Shown: positions 1-8,104 of the stretch, one piece after another
Numbering within the stretch: position 1 is the stretch's first letter
Layout of the letters: each line of letters opens with the position of its first letter
Origin: Bradyrhizobium sp. sGM-13
GTDB taxonomy: Bacteria > Pseudomonadota > Alphaproteobacteria > Rhizobiales > Xanthobacteraceae
Reading direction: 5' to 3'
Length of the DNA stretch: 64,000 nt
Assembly: GCF_018398875.1 (NCBI RefSeq)
Contig: NZ_JAGWDK010000002.1
Span: 248,001-312,000, forward strand
Translations under genes and position numbers: made by a program
The notes under the pieces: model-generated
The model's input: only the letters and a program-made list of their open reading frames with translations
What the model was told of the DNA's origin: nothing
Databases searched by the model: none

Positions 1-2
1 AG

Positions 3-788
3 AATGCTTCGGGCACGACCAACCGTTGGACGCCTTTGGCGGAGTATCTGTCCCGCGAGCTCGGCACGAAGGTGACGCTGCGGATCGCCAACGACTACGC
101 CGCCGTGATCGAAGGCCAGCGGGCCGGCAACATCCACATCGCGATGTACGGTCCGGCGTCTTATGCCCGCGCCTACATTATTGGCGCCAAGGTCGAGCCG
201 TTCGCGATCGAAGTCAATGGCGACGGCACCAAGGGCTATTACTCGGTCCTCTATGTCAAAAGCGACTCGGGCTACAAGGACATCAAGGACCTGAAAGGCA
301 AGAATCTCTGCCTTGTCGACCCCAATTCAACGTCAGGCAACAACGTGCCGCGTTTCGCGATGGACAAGATGGGCATCGACCCGGAGAAGTTCTTTTCCAA
401 GGTGGTTTATTCGGGAAGCCATGAAAACGCGGTGATCGGGCTTGCCCAAGGTACCTGCGATGCGGCGTTCAACTGGTGGAATGACGAAAAAGAATCGAAC
501 CTGCTGCGGATGGAACGCAAGGGCATGGCGAAGGCCGCCGATTTCAGGATCATCCTGAAGTCCGAACAGATTGTGAATTCGCCGATGGCATATCTCGGTA
601 GCCTGCCTGCCGACCTCAAGGCGGCGATCAAGAAGGCAGTGCTGGAAATTGCGGTGAAGGACAAGGCCACTTTCGACAAGATTTACGAAGGGAAGCAACT
701 GCCTTTCGTCGAGGTTGACCACAAAGCCTATGAGGCCGTGATCGATCTGACCAAGTTTGTCGACAGCTTGCGCAAGCAGAAGTCCTGA
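3..788 (+). CDS. phnD: Phosphonate ABC transporter substrate-binding protein PhnD (5' truncated by window edge)
   Basis: This is the periplasmic phosphonate-binding component of the PhnCDE importer. The reading frame is open from the first bases of the window, so the N-terminus and signal peptide lie upstream and about 261 residues are visible. Family features are the NASGTTNRW start of the mature fold, the MYGPASYARA stretch and the DPNSTSGNNVPRF ligand-loop region. It is followed 68 bp later by two permease genes on the same strand. The ATPase gene phnC is not in the window and would be expected upstream. The family assignment is firm; the ligand (phosphonate rather than phosphite) is inferred from the C-P lyase genes nearby. 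Confidence 0.93.
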   Translation, partial: NASGTTNRWTPLAEYLSRELGTKVTLRIANDYAAVIEGQRAGNIHIAMYGPASYARAYIIGAKVEPFAIEVNGDGTKGYYSVLYVKSDSGYKDIKDLKGKNLCLVDPNSTSGNNVPRFAMDKMGIDPEKFFSKVVYSGSHENAVIGLAQGTCDAAFNWWNDEKESNLLRMERKGMAKAADFRIILKSEQIVNSPMAYLGSLPADLKAAIKKAVLEIAVKDKATFDKIYEGKQLPFVEVDHKAYEAVIDLTKFVDSLRKQKS

Positions 789-856
789 ACGGAACGACGT
801 TTCCAGACGATTGGGGCGGATCGTGAGGTCCGCCCATTGTCTCTTCAGAAAATTCC

Positions 857-1744
857 ATGCGAACAGCAGTCCCCGAATTCCCGGAAGCCAGGCTGCGTGA
901 GCTGGCCGATCGCTATGCGGCTGCAGTTGCCGCCAAGCGACGGCGTATATGGTTGGGTTCGGCGGTCCTGATCGCCGCGGCGCTTGCCGCCGGCTGGATG
1001 GGCGACGTCGATCTTTGGAAGTTTGCCGAGAATTTCTGGCGCTTCCCGGCCTATTTCGCCAGCATAGCTCCCACGTTTTCGTTCTCGTCTGCTTGGAATG
1101 ATCTCTCGGAATGGCTTTGGGGCTTGCCTCGCTGGACGCTGCTTCTCGGAGATACCCTGCTGATTGCGTATATGGGAACCCTTTCGGGAGCTATATGCGG
1201 TTTCGTTCTCTGCTTTCTGGCATCGGCCAATCTCGTCAGGTCGCGAACGATCGTTTTTGTTACGCGGCGCTTGCTCGAGTTTTGCCGCACCGTCCCAGAT
1301 ATCGTCTTTGCCTTGATTTTTGTACTGGCGTTCGGCCTCGGGCCGCTGCCGGGTGTTCTTGCCATCGCGATCCATACCACTGGCGCGCTCGGCAAGCAGT
1401 TCGCCGAGGTTGTCGAGAATATCGATAACAAGCCGGTCGAGGGGGTGGCGGCGAGCGGAGGTAGCTGGATTCAGATTGTCCGGTTCGGCGCGGTGCCTCA
1501 GGTTCTTTCGAATTTCGTAAGCTATGCCCTGCTGAGGTTCGAGATCAACGTGCGCGGCGCGGCGGTGATGGGCTTCGTCGGGGCCGGCGGGATCGGGCAG
1601 GATTTGATCGAAGCCGTGCGTAAGTTTTACTACAGTGACGTTAGCGCCATCCTCTTGCTCATCATCGTCACGGTCATGCTGTTCGATTTCATTACAGAGC
1701 GCGTGCGCCATCGCCTTCTTGGGCTAGAGGGCACCGGCGCATGA
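857..1744 (+). CDS. phnE1: Phosphonate ABC transporter permease PhnE (first copy)
   Basis: Inner-membrane permease of the phosphonate importer, 295 residues. It has one membrane segment near residues 32-52 and a BPD_transp_1-type core with further hydrophobic helices to the C-terminus. The GFVGAGGIGQ stretch near residue 237 is the usual PhnE/MetI-type coupling region that docks the ATPase. Its stop overlaps the start of the next permease gene in an ATGA (1741-1744), which points to coupled translation. Paired phnE genes side by side are common in rhizobia, where the two products probably form a heterodimeric channel. Confidence 0.93.
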   Translation: MRTAVPEFPEARLRELADRYAAAVAAKRRRIWLGSAVLIAAALAAGWMGDVDLWKFAENFWRFPAYFASIAPTFSFSSAWNDLSEWLWGLPRWTLLLGDTLLIAYMGTLSGAICGFVLCFLASANLVRSRTIVFVTRRLLEFCRTVPDIVFALIFVLAFGLGPLPGVLAIAIHTTGALGKQFAEVVENIDNKPVEGVAASGGSWIQIVRFGAVPQVLSNFVSYALLRFEINVRGAAVMGFVGAGGIGQDLIEAVRKFYYSDVSAILLLIIVTVMLFDFITERVRHRLLGLEGTGA

Positions 1745-2595
1745 AATCGTTCAGCTCCGACGCTCAGGCCGCAATCGTTGAACGCTATCCGAGCCATTTC
1801 CGCCCGGATTGGTGGAGCAGGGCAAAGATCACGATAGGCCTTGGCACGGCTGTCGCGCTTTTTCTGTTCGGGATTGCCCAGCTAGACATTCCGTTTCACC
1901 GGCTTTCTGACGGACTGGCCAGGCTAGGCGGATTCCTTCGGCTAATGTTGCCGCCCGATCCTGGTTCATGGGCGGAGGCATTGAAGTATTTGAATGCGCT
2001 CGGCGAGACGGTGTCGATCGCATTTCTCGGTACGCTGGGCGGAGCACTGCTGGCATTGCCAGTGGCCCTGCTGGCCGCACGCAATGTGGTTGCGAACCGG
2101 ATCGTCCACTTCTTCTCACGCCGTAGCCTCGACACCATCCGTGGTGTCGATATCTTGATCTGGGCGCTCATCTGGGTCGGCGTCGTGGGATTGGGTCCGT
2201 TTGCAGGTATCCTTGCGGTCATCTGCAGCGATTTCGGGACGTTTGGAAAGCTATTCTCGGAAGCTATCGAGGCTGCCGACAAGAACCCCGCAGAGGGAGT
2301 TCGATCGGCGGGCGGCAACCATCTCCATAGCGTCCGGTTCGGGCTGTTGCCGCAGGTCTTTCCAATTCTGCTGAGCCAAGTGCTTTACTACTTCGAATCG
2401 AATACGCGCTCGGCGACGATTATCGGAATCGTCGGGGCCGGCGGAATCGGCCTTCAGCTTGCCGAACAAATCCGGGTGCTGGAATGGCAAAAGGTATCGT
2501 TTCTGATTCTGCTTATCCTCATCGCGGTTTCCGCGATTGACTGGATTTCCGGCAAACTCCGCTTCGCGATCATCGGGCGCCGCGCCGTCGCATGA
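1741..2595 (+). CDS. phnE2: Phosphonate ABC transporter permease PhnE (second copy)
   Basis: Second permease of the pair, 284 residues, with the same layout as its neighbour and a matching GIVGAGGIGLQLAEQ coupling region near residue 229. It starts inside the stop codon of phnE1. Its own stop codon is the first three bases of a long palindrome that runs to the stop codon of the convergent phnF gene. The two permeases are clearly diverged from each other, so this is a stable two-subunit channel rather than a recent duplication. Confidence 0.93.
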   Translation: MKSFSSDAQAAIVERYPSHFRPDWWSRAKITIGLGTAVALFLFGIAQLDIPFHRLSDGLARLGGFLRLMLPPDPGSWAEALKYLNALGETVSIAFLGTLGGALLALPVALLAARNVVANRIVHFFSRRSLDTIRGVDILIWALIWVGVVGLGPFAGILAVICSDFGTFGKLFSEAIEAADKNPAEGVRSAGGNHLHSVRFGLLPQVFPILLSQVLYYFESNTRSATIIGIVGAGGIGLQLAEQIRVLEWQKVSFLILLILIAVSAIDWISGKLRFAIIGRRAVA

Positions 2596-2700
2596 TGCTT
2601 CTGTAGGGTGGGCAAAGGGCTCGCTAGCGACGTGCCCACCATCTAGAGCACGTCACCGAATGGTGGGCACGCTATCGCTTTGCCCACCCTACAAGCATCA
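2593..2700. repeat. Long palindromic element spanning the phnE2 and phnF stop codons
   Basis: The outer arms (2593-2617 and 2677-2700) are near-perfect reverse complements built on a GTAGGGTGGGCAAAG core. Inner arms (about 2630-2642 and 2659-2671) around GTGCCCACCAT pair as well. The element fills the whole gap between two convergent genes, and the stop codon of each gene (2593-2595 and 2698-2700) lies inside its outer arms. It looks like an intergenic repeat of the bradyrhizobial type that also serves as a two-way terminator. The terminator role is inferred from position. Confidence 0.8.
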
Positions 2701-3423
2701 ACTGTTCTCCACCAGAAATTCGACACGCTCCGCGGCGAAGCGCGCGCGTTTGGTTACCAACGGTTTGCCGTCGGTATCGACATCGGTACTATCGACCACG
2801 AGAACGGGACGCCCGAGCGCGAGATCGAGCCTTGCGGCGTCGGAGGCGTCCACGATGGTTGCGGTGACGCGGGTTGAGGCGCGGCGGTAATCGCGAACGC
2901 CGTAATGCGCCAGCAGTTTGGTCATTGAGCGTACGTTGGCGAAGACCGCTCCGGCGCCCGGAAAGCGATCGGCGGAAAGCCAACTGGTGCTGATGCAGAT
3001 CGGCGTGCGGTCGGCGAGCCGCACCGATTCGATCCGGACCAGCGGCGCGCCGGTCTTCAGTCCGAGCTCACGGGCCAGTTCGCGCGTCGCGGGCTCTTCC
3101 GAGGCATCGATCAATTGGCCGCGAGGCTCGCGGCCGCCGGCGCCGACGATTTCGGAAAATCGCGTCCGCGAGCGCAAGGGATAGGCGAGGCGCTGAGCCT
3201 CGACATAGGTGCCGCTGCCGCGTTCGGCGCGGACCAGGCCGCGTTCGGCAAGCGCAGCCAGGGCGCGCCGCACGGTATGGCGGTTGACCCGATAGGTATC
3301 GGCGATCTCGATCTCGCCCGGCAGCTTTTCGCCCGCAGCAAAGCGGCCGTCGGCAATGCCGCGTTCGATACCATCGGCAACCTGCCGCCACAAGGCGACG
3401 CCGGAACTCTCCTGCAGGCTCAT
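2698..3423 (-). CDS. phnF: GntR/HutC-family transcriptional regulator PhnF
   Basis: 241 residues. The N-terminal winged helix-turn-helix of the GntR family occupies about residues 10-75 (YRVNRHTVRRALAALAERG is the recognition region). It is followed by a UTRA ligand-binding domain of the HutC subfamily. It is transcribed divergently from phnG, and a perfect 11-bp inverted repeat lies in the gap, so it most likely represses the lyase operon and is released by a phosphonate-related or phosphate ligand. The effector cannot be read from sequence. Position between the transport and lyase genes supports the phnF name over a general GntR label. Confidence 0.9.
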   Translation of the reverse strand: MSLQESSGVALWRQVADGIERGIADGRFAAGEKLPGEIEIADTYRVNRHTVRRALAALAERGLVRAERGSGTYVEAQRLAYPLRSRTRFSEIVGAGGREPRGQLIDASEEPATRELARELGLKTGAPLVRIESVRLADRTPICISTSWLSADRFPGAGAVFANVRSMTKLLAHYGVRDYRRASTRVTATIVDASDAARLDLALGRPVLVVDSTDVDTDGKPLVTKRARFAAERVEFLVENS

Positions 3424-3483
3424 GGCGTGGTGATACCCAGAAATTATCCGTTTGTCACGAAACAGTCATGGCGCTCCGTTATC

Positions 3484-3509
3484 AAGTTGTCTATTATCAT
3501 AGACAACTT
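3484..3509. promoter_or_regulatory. Palindromic operator, probable PhnF binding site
   Basis: AAGTTGTCTAT, four bases, then ATAGACAACTT: two 11-bp arms that are perfect reverse complements. The site lies 20 bp before the phnG start codon and 60 bp upstream of phnF. GntR/HutC regulators typically bind GT-rich/AC-rich inverted repeats of this shape, so it is the natural site for PhnF acting on both promoters. Binding is inferred. Confidence 0.8.
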
Positions 3510-3528
3510 CATTCAGGCAAGGTTGCCC

Positions 3529-3990
3529 ATGGGATTGACCGGGCGGAACAGCAGAGAAGCGCAGCGCAAGGCAGCGATGGCGGTGCTGGCGCATTCCGAG
3601 GCTGGCGACATTGCGGGCCATCTCGCGGCGATCGCGGTACCCGCACACGAGAATCTGCGCGAACCTGAGAATGGCCTCGTGATGGTGCGCGGCCGCATCG
3701 GCGGCGACGGTGCGCCGTTCAACCTAGGCGAGGCCACGGTGTCGCGCGCAGCGGTGCGTCTTGCCACCGGCGAGATCGGCTTCGGCTACGTGCTCGGCCG
3801 CGACCGGCAGAAGGCCCAGATGATCGCGCTATGCGACGCCATGGTGCAGTCGATGGAGCTTTCGGGTGAGGTCGAGACCAAGGTGATCGGGCCGTTGCGC
3901 GAGGCCATGATCGCCGATCGCAGCCGCAAGGCGGCCGAGGCTGCGGCGACGCGGGTCGATTTCTATACCATGGTGCGCGGCGAGGGGTGA
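3529..3990 (+). CDS. phnG: C-P lyase core subunit PhnG
   Basis: 153 residues, matching the usual PhnG length. PhnG, PhnH, PhnI and PhnJ form the core complex; PhnI with PhnG, H and L makes ribose 1-methylphosphonate 5-triphosphate from ATP and the phosphonate. The start is ATG at 3529, just after the operator; the open frame runs further upstream but only over the antisense of phnF. Family features are the GNxRxxxM-like start (residues 5-16), the NLGEATVSRAAV segment and the GYVLGRD motif near residue 87. First gene of the operon, 4 bp ahead of phnH. Confidence 0.93.
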   Translation: MGLTGRNSREAQRKAAMAVLAHSEAGDIAGHLAAIAVPAHENLREPENGLVMVRGRIGGDGAPFNLGEATVSRAAVRLATGEIGFGYVLGRDRQKAQMIALCDAMVQSMELSGEVETKVIGPLREAMIADRSRKAAEAAATRVDFYTMVRGEG

Positions 3991-3994
3991 TGCG

Positions 3995-4603
3995 ATGACG
4001 ACGGTTGCAGAATTGCCCGCAGGGTTTGCCGACAAGGTGTTGTCGGCGCAGTCGACCTTCCGTTCCGTGATGGATGCGATGGCGCGTCCGGGGAGCGCGC
4101 AACGGGTCACGGCTTCTGTGGGCGCGCCGGCCGGGATGATGCGCGGCGCGGCCGCGATCGCGCTGACGCTGTTCGATCACGACACGCCGATCTGGCTCGA
4201 TGCCGCGATGTCGGCCACGCCTGACGTTGCGAAGTGGCTCAAGTTCCATGCCAGTGCGCCGGTGGTCGCGGATTCATCGATCGCCAGCTTCGCCCTGGTC
4301 GGCGACGCCAAGAACCTGCCGACGCTCGATCGCTTCGCATTCGGCAGCAACGAATATCCTGACAAGTCGACGACGCTGATCCTGCAGGCCGAGAGCCTGA
4401 CGCAGGGGCCCACCTTCGAGATGAAGGGGCCAGGCATCGAAGGTACAGCGCTGCTGCAGGCGATGCTCCAGCCGCGCGACCTCTTTCAGCGGCTCACCAT
4501 CAACGAAGCCCTGTTCCCGCGCGGCATCGATGTCGTGCTGGTTCATGACGATTTGATAGTCGCGATCCCCCGAACCACGCGGCTGGTCGCAAGCGGAGCG
4601 TAG
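3995..4603 (+). CDS. phnH: C-P lyase core subunit PhnH
   Basis: 202 residues, normal for PhnH. The FRSVMDAMARPG segment near residue 22 and the ALFPRGIDVVL stretch near the C-terminus are characteristic. PhnH is a PLP-transferase-like fold without PLP that sits in the core complex next to PhnI and PhnJ. It lies 4 bp after phnG and 3 bp before phnI, so it is translated from the same polycistronic message. Confidence 0.94.
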   Translation: MTTVAELPAGFADKVLSAQSTFRSVMDAMARPGSAQRVTASVGAPAGMMRGAAAIALTLFDHDTPIWLDAAMSATPDVAKWLKFHASAPVVADSSIASFALVGDAKNLPTLDRFAFGSNEYPDKSTTLILQAESLTQGPTFEMKGPGIEGTALLQAMLQPRDLFQRLTINEALFPRGIDVVLVHDDLIVAIPRTTRLVASGA

Positions 4604-4606
4604 CCC

Positions 4607-5710
4607 ATGTATGTAGCCGTCAAAGGAGGCGAGCGCGCCATTGAGAACGCCCACCGCCTGCTGGCGCATGAGCGGCGTGGCGACCGTGATGTGCCCGAAC
4701 TCTCCCTGGCGCAAATTGCCGAACAGCTCTCGCTCGGCGTCGACCGCGTCATGACCGAAGGCTCGCTCTACGACCGCGAGCTGGCGGCACTTGCGATCAA
4801 GCAGGCGCGCGGTGACCTGATCGAAGCGATCTTCCTGGTCCGCGCCTTCCGCGCCACGCTGCCTCGTTTTGGTGCGACCGAGCCGGTCAACACCGGCGAG
4901 ATGCAGGTCCGCCGGCGCATCTCCTCGACGTTTAAGGATATTCCGGGTGGCCAGATCCTGGGGCCGACTTTCGATTATACCCATCGCTTGTTGGATCCGC
5001 AGCTTGCGGACGGCTTTGTGCCGGAGCGGCCGGCGACGTCGGAGGCAACGCAGCAGGCAACGCCGCGCGTCACCGACATTCTTGGTCGCGATGGCTTGAT
5101 CGAACCTTCGCCGGAAGCGGATGCCGACGCGCCGGTCGGCGATCTCACGCGCGAGCCGCTGAGTTTTCCCGCCGACCGCGATCTGCGGCTGCAAAATCTT
5201 GCGCGTGCCGACGAGGGGTTCCTGCTGGCGCTCGGCTACTCCTCACAGCGCGGCTATGGCCGCAACCACCCCTTTGCCGGCGAAATTCGCTTCGGCGACG
5301 TGGAGGTGGAATTCTACGCCGAGGATGCGGGTTTTGCCGTCCCGCTCGGCTCGATCGCGCTGACCGAGTGCCAGATGGTCAACCAGTTCAAGGGATCGGC
5401 GACCGAAGCGCCGTGTTTTACGCGCGGCTATGGCCTGGCCTTCGGACAAAGCGAGCGCAAGACCATGTCGATGGCGTTGGTCGATCGCAGCCTGCGCGCT
5501 CGCGAGCTGGGCGAGGAAGTGATCGCTCCGGCCCAGGACGAGGAATTCGTGATGTCGCACTCGGACAACGTTCAGGCGACCGGCTTCGTCGAGCATCTCA
5601 AGCTGCCGCACTACGTCGACTTTCAGTCCGAGCTCGGTCTGTTGCGCAAGCTGCGCCAGGAGTTCGCCGAGGCCAATGAGGCGCCGGACATGCAGGAGGC
5701 CGCGGAATGA
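4607..5710 (+). CDS. phnI: C-P lyase core subunit PhnI (nucleosidase)
   Basis: 367 residues. PhnI carries the nucleosidase activity that displaces adenine from ATP so that the phosphonate can be attached to ribose triphosphate. The MYVAVKGGERAIENAH start, the EGSLYDRELAALAIKQARGD block and the LGYSSQRGYGRNHPF block are strongly conserved family signatures. The C-terminus is followed by a 4-base overlap with phnJ (ATGA at 5707-5710). Confidence 0.95.
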   Translation: MYVAVKGGERAIENAHRLLAHERRGDRDVPELSLAQIAEQLSLGVDRVMTEGSLYDRELAALAIKQARGDLIEAIFLVRAFRATLPRFGATEPVNTGEMQVRRRISSTFKDIPGGQILGPTFDYTHRLLDPQLADGFVPERPATSEATQQATPRVTDILGRDGLIEPSPEADADAPVGDLTREPLSFPADRDLRLQNLARADEGFLLALGYSSQRGYGRNHPFAGEIRFGDVEVEFYAEDAGFAVPLGSIALTECQMVNQFKGSATEAPCFTRGYGLAFGQSERKTMSMALVDRSLRARELGEEVIAPAQDEEFVMSHSDNVQATGFVEHLKLPHYVDFQSELGLLRKLRQEFAEANEAPDMQEAAE

Positions 5711-6591
5711 ACGCGCCGGCTTACAATTTCGCCTATCTCGACGAACAAACAAAGCGGATGATCCGCCGCGCGATTCTGAAGGCGATCGCGATTCCCGGCT
5801 ATCAGGTGCCGTTCGCCAGCCGCGAGATGCCGATGCCCTATGGCTGGGGCACCGGCGGCGTGCAGGTGACGGCCGCGATCCTGGGACCCCAGGATGTGCT
5901 GAAGGTGATCGACCAGGGTTCGGACGACACCACCAACGCGATCTCGATCCGGAAATTCTTCGGCAAGACCGCTGGTGTCGCGACCACCACATCCACGACA
6001 GACGCCACCGTGATCCAGACCCGGCACCGGATTCCCGAAGCGCCGCTGCATGCCGGGCAGGTGCTGGTTTATCAGGTGCCGATCCCCGAGCCGCTGCGGT
6101 TTCTGGAGCCGCGCGAGACCGAGACGCGGCGCATGCATGCGCTGGCAGAATATGGCCTGATGCACGTCAAGCTGTATGAAGACATTGCGCGCTTCGGCCA
6201 TATCGCGACGTCCTACGCCTATCCGGTGAAGGTGAATGCACGCTATGTGATGGACCCGTCGCCGACGCCGAAATTCGACAATCCGAAGATGGACAATTGC
6301 CCGGCGCTGCAACTGTTCGGCGCAGGGCGCGAAAAGCGCATCTACGCGATCCCGCCTCACACGGACGTGGTATCGCTCGACTTCGAGGATCACCCGTTCA
6401 CGCGCTATCGGTTCAACGCGCCTTGCGCGCTGTGCGGCGCCGGCGATTCCTATCTCGACGAGATCGTCACCGATGACAAGGGCGGCCGGATGTTCGTCTG
6501 CTCGGATACCGATTATTGCGAGTCTCGCCGATTGGCCGGCCATCGCGGCAGCGAGAGCGCGGCGCCGCACAAGGAGAGGGCGCATGGCTGA
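5707..6591 (+). CDS. phnJ: C-P lyase PhnJ, radical SAM enzyme
   Basis: 294 residues. PhnJ breaks the carbon-phosphorus bond of ribose 1-phosphonate 5-phosphate, releasing the alkane and leaving ribose cyclic phosphate. Cys240, Cys243 and Cys265 form the unusual CX2CX21C iron-sulfur motif. Cys271, six residues further, matches the catalytic thiyl-radical cysteine known from E. coli PhnJ. All four residues are present, so the enzyme should be active. It overlaps phnI by 4 bases and phnK by 8 bases. Confidence 0.96.
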   Translation: MNAPAYNFAYLDEQTKRMIRRAILKAIAIPGYQVPFASREMPMPYGWGTGGVQVTAAILGPQDVLKVIDQGSDDTTNAISIRKFFGKTAGVATTTSTTDATVIQTRHRIPEAPLHAGQVLVYQVPIPEPLRFLEPRETETRRMHALAEYGLMHVKLYEDIARFGHIATSYAYPVKVNARYVMDPSPTPKFDNPKMDNCPALQLFGAGREKRIYAIPPHTDVVSLDFEDHPFTRYRFNAPCALCGAGDSYLDEIVTDDKGGRMFVCSDTDYCESRRLAGHRGSESAAPHKERAHG

Positions 6592-7384
6592 GCCGCAAGA
6601 CCCCATGCAAGACGACCAGCCGCTTCTGGTCGCCGAAAACGTTGGCAAGAACTATGGCCGGTTGACCGCCTGCCGCGACGTATCGTTTGCGCTCTATCCT
6701 GGCGAGGTGCTGGCTGTCGTCGGCGAGTCCGGCTCGGGCAAGTCCACGCTGCTGCAACTGTTGTCCGCGCAGCTCGCGCCGAGCGCCGGGCGGGTGTCAT
6801 ATCGGATGCGGGATGGCGTGTTGCGCGATCTGGCCGGCCTCGGCGAGGCCGAGCGCCGTTTCTTGTTCCGTACGGATTGGGGCTATGTGCACCAGGACGC
6901 CGCGCAGGGCTTGCGGATGGCGGTCTCGGCCGGCGCCAATGTCGGCGAGCGGCTGATGGCGGTGGGCTGGAATCACTATGGTCGCATCCGCGATACCGCC
7001 TCGTCCTGGCTGGAGCGGGTCGAGATCGATACCGCGCGCATCGACGACGCGCCGCGCACCTATTCCGGCGGCATGCGGCAGCGGTTGCAGATCGCGCGCA
7101 ATCTGGTCACCGAGCCGCGGCTGGTATTCATGGACGAGCCGACCGGCGGGCTCGACGTGTCGGTGCAGGCGCGGCTACTCGATCTGATGCGCAATCTCGT
7201 CAGCGAGCTCGGCCTTGCCGCAATCGTCGTCACCCATGACCTCGCTGTGGCCCGGCTGTTGTCGCACCGCGTGATGGTGATGAAGGGTGGGCTCGTCATC
7301 GAAACCGGCCTGACCGACCAGGTGCTCGACGACCCCCGCGAGCCCTATACCCAACTGCTCGTTTCCTCGATTTTGCCGGCATGA
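6584..7384 (+). CDS. phnK: C-P lyase system ATP-binding protein PhnK
   Basis: ABC-type ATPase, 266 residues. Walker A is GESGSGKST (near residue 48), the signature is YSGGMRQRLQIARNL and Walker B is LVFMDEPTGGLD. The ATG at 6584 was chosen because it follows AAGGAGAGGG by a normal distance, although the frame is open further upstream inside phnJ. PhnK binds the core complex through PhnJ and acts within the lyase machinery rather than as part of a membrane importer. The start lies inside phnJ. Confidence 0.94.
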   Translation: MAEPQDPMQDDQPLLVAENVGKNYGRLTACRDVSFALYPGEVLAVVGESGSGKSTLLQLLSAQLAPSAGRVSYRMRDGVLRDLAGLGEAERRFLFRTDWGYVHQDAAQGLRMAVSAGANVGERLMAVGWNHYGRIRDTASSWLERVEIDTARIDDAPRTYSGGMRQRLQIARNLVTEPRLVFMDEPTGGLDVSVQARLLDLMRNLVSELGLAAIVVTHDLAVARLLSHRVMVMKGGLVIETGLTDQVLDDPREPYTQLLVSSILPA

Positions 7385-8091
7385 GCACGCGAATGACTGC
7401 GATGATCGACATCACCAGCGCCGAAAAGACCTTTACCATGCATCTGCAGGGCGGCGTCGAGCTGCCTGTGGTGCGCGGCGTCTCGTTTCAGGTCGAGCCG
7501 GGCGAATGCGTCGTGCTGTCGGGCCCCTCGGGCGCTGGCAAATCCTCGATCCTGAAAATGATCTTTGGCAATTACCGCTGCGATGGCGGCCGGATCGGCA
7601 TCCGACATCAGGGCACGGTGATCGATCTTGCTGCGGCCGAACCGCGGCAGGTGCTCAGCGTCCGCCGTTCGACCATCGGCTATGTCAGCCAATTCTTGCG
7701 AGCGGTGCCGCGGGTCGCCTCCATCGATGTGGTGGCGGAGCCGCTGATCGCGAACGGAATTGCACGCGCGGAAGCCCGCGAGAAGGCGGGCGCGCTGCTG
7801 CGCCGCCTCAACATTCCCGAGCGGCTGTGGGCACTGCCGCCATCGACGTTCTCCGGCGGCGAGCAGCAGCGCGTCAACATTGCGCGCGGTTTCATTTCCG
7901 ATCTGCCAATTCTGCTGCTGGACGAACCGACCGCCTCGCTCGACGCGGCCAATCGCGCTGTAGTCGTTGAGTTGATTGAACAGAAGAAACGACAGCGCGT
8001 CGCGATGGTGGCGATCGTCCATGACGATGAAATTCGCCATCTGATCGCGGACCGCATCGTCGACGTGACGTCGTTTGCCGCCGCGGCATGA
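7381..8091 (+). CDS. phnL: C-P lyase system ATP-binding protein PhnL
   Basis: 236 residues, ABC ATPase fold. Walker A is GPSGAGKSS, the signature is FSGGEQQRVNIARGF and Walker B is PILLLDEPTASLD. PhnL is needed with PhnG, H and I for formation of the ribose phosphonate intermediate. It overlaps phnK in an ATGA. A second in-frame ATG a few codons in is possible, but the coupled start is the more likely. Confidence 0.94.
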   Translation: MSTRMTAMIDITSAEKTFTMHLQGGVELPVVRGVSFQVEPGECVVLSGPSGAGKSSILKMIFGNYRCDGGRIGIRHQGTVIDLAAAEPRQVLSVRRSTIGYVSQFLRAVPRVASIDVVAEPLIANGIARAEAREKAGALLRRLNIPERLWALPPSTFSGGEQQRVNIARGFISDLPILLLDEPTASLDAANRAVVVELIEQKKRQRVAMVAIVHDDEIRHLIADRIVDVTSFAAAA

Positions 8092-8104
8092 AGGAAGATG
8101 TAAG

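Noticed and set aside
845..1711. Long open frame antisense to phnE1
   Set aside because: Low-complexity charged product with no motif; it is the shadow of a well-supported permease gene.
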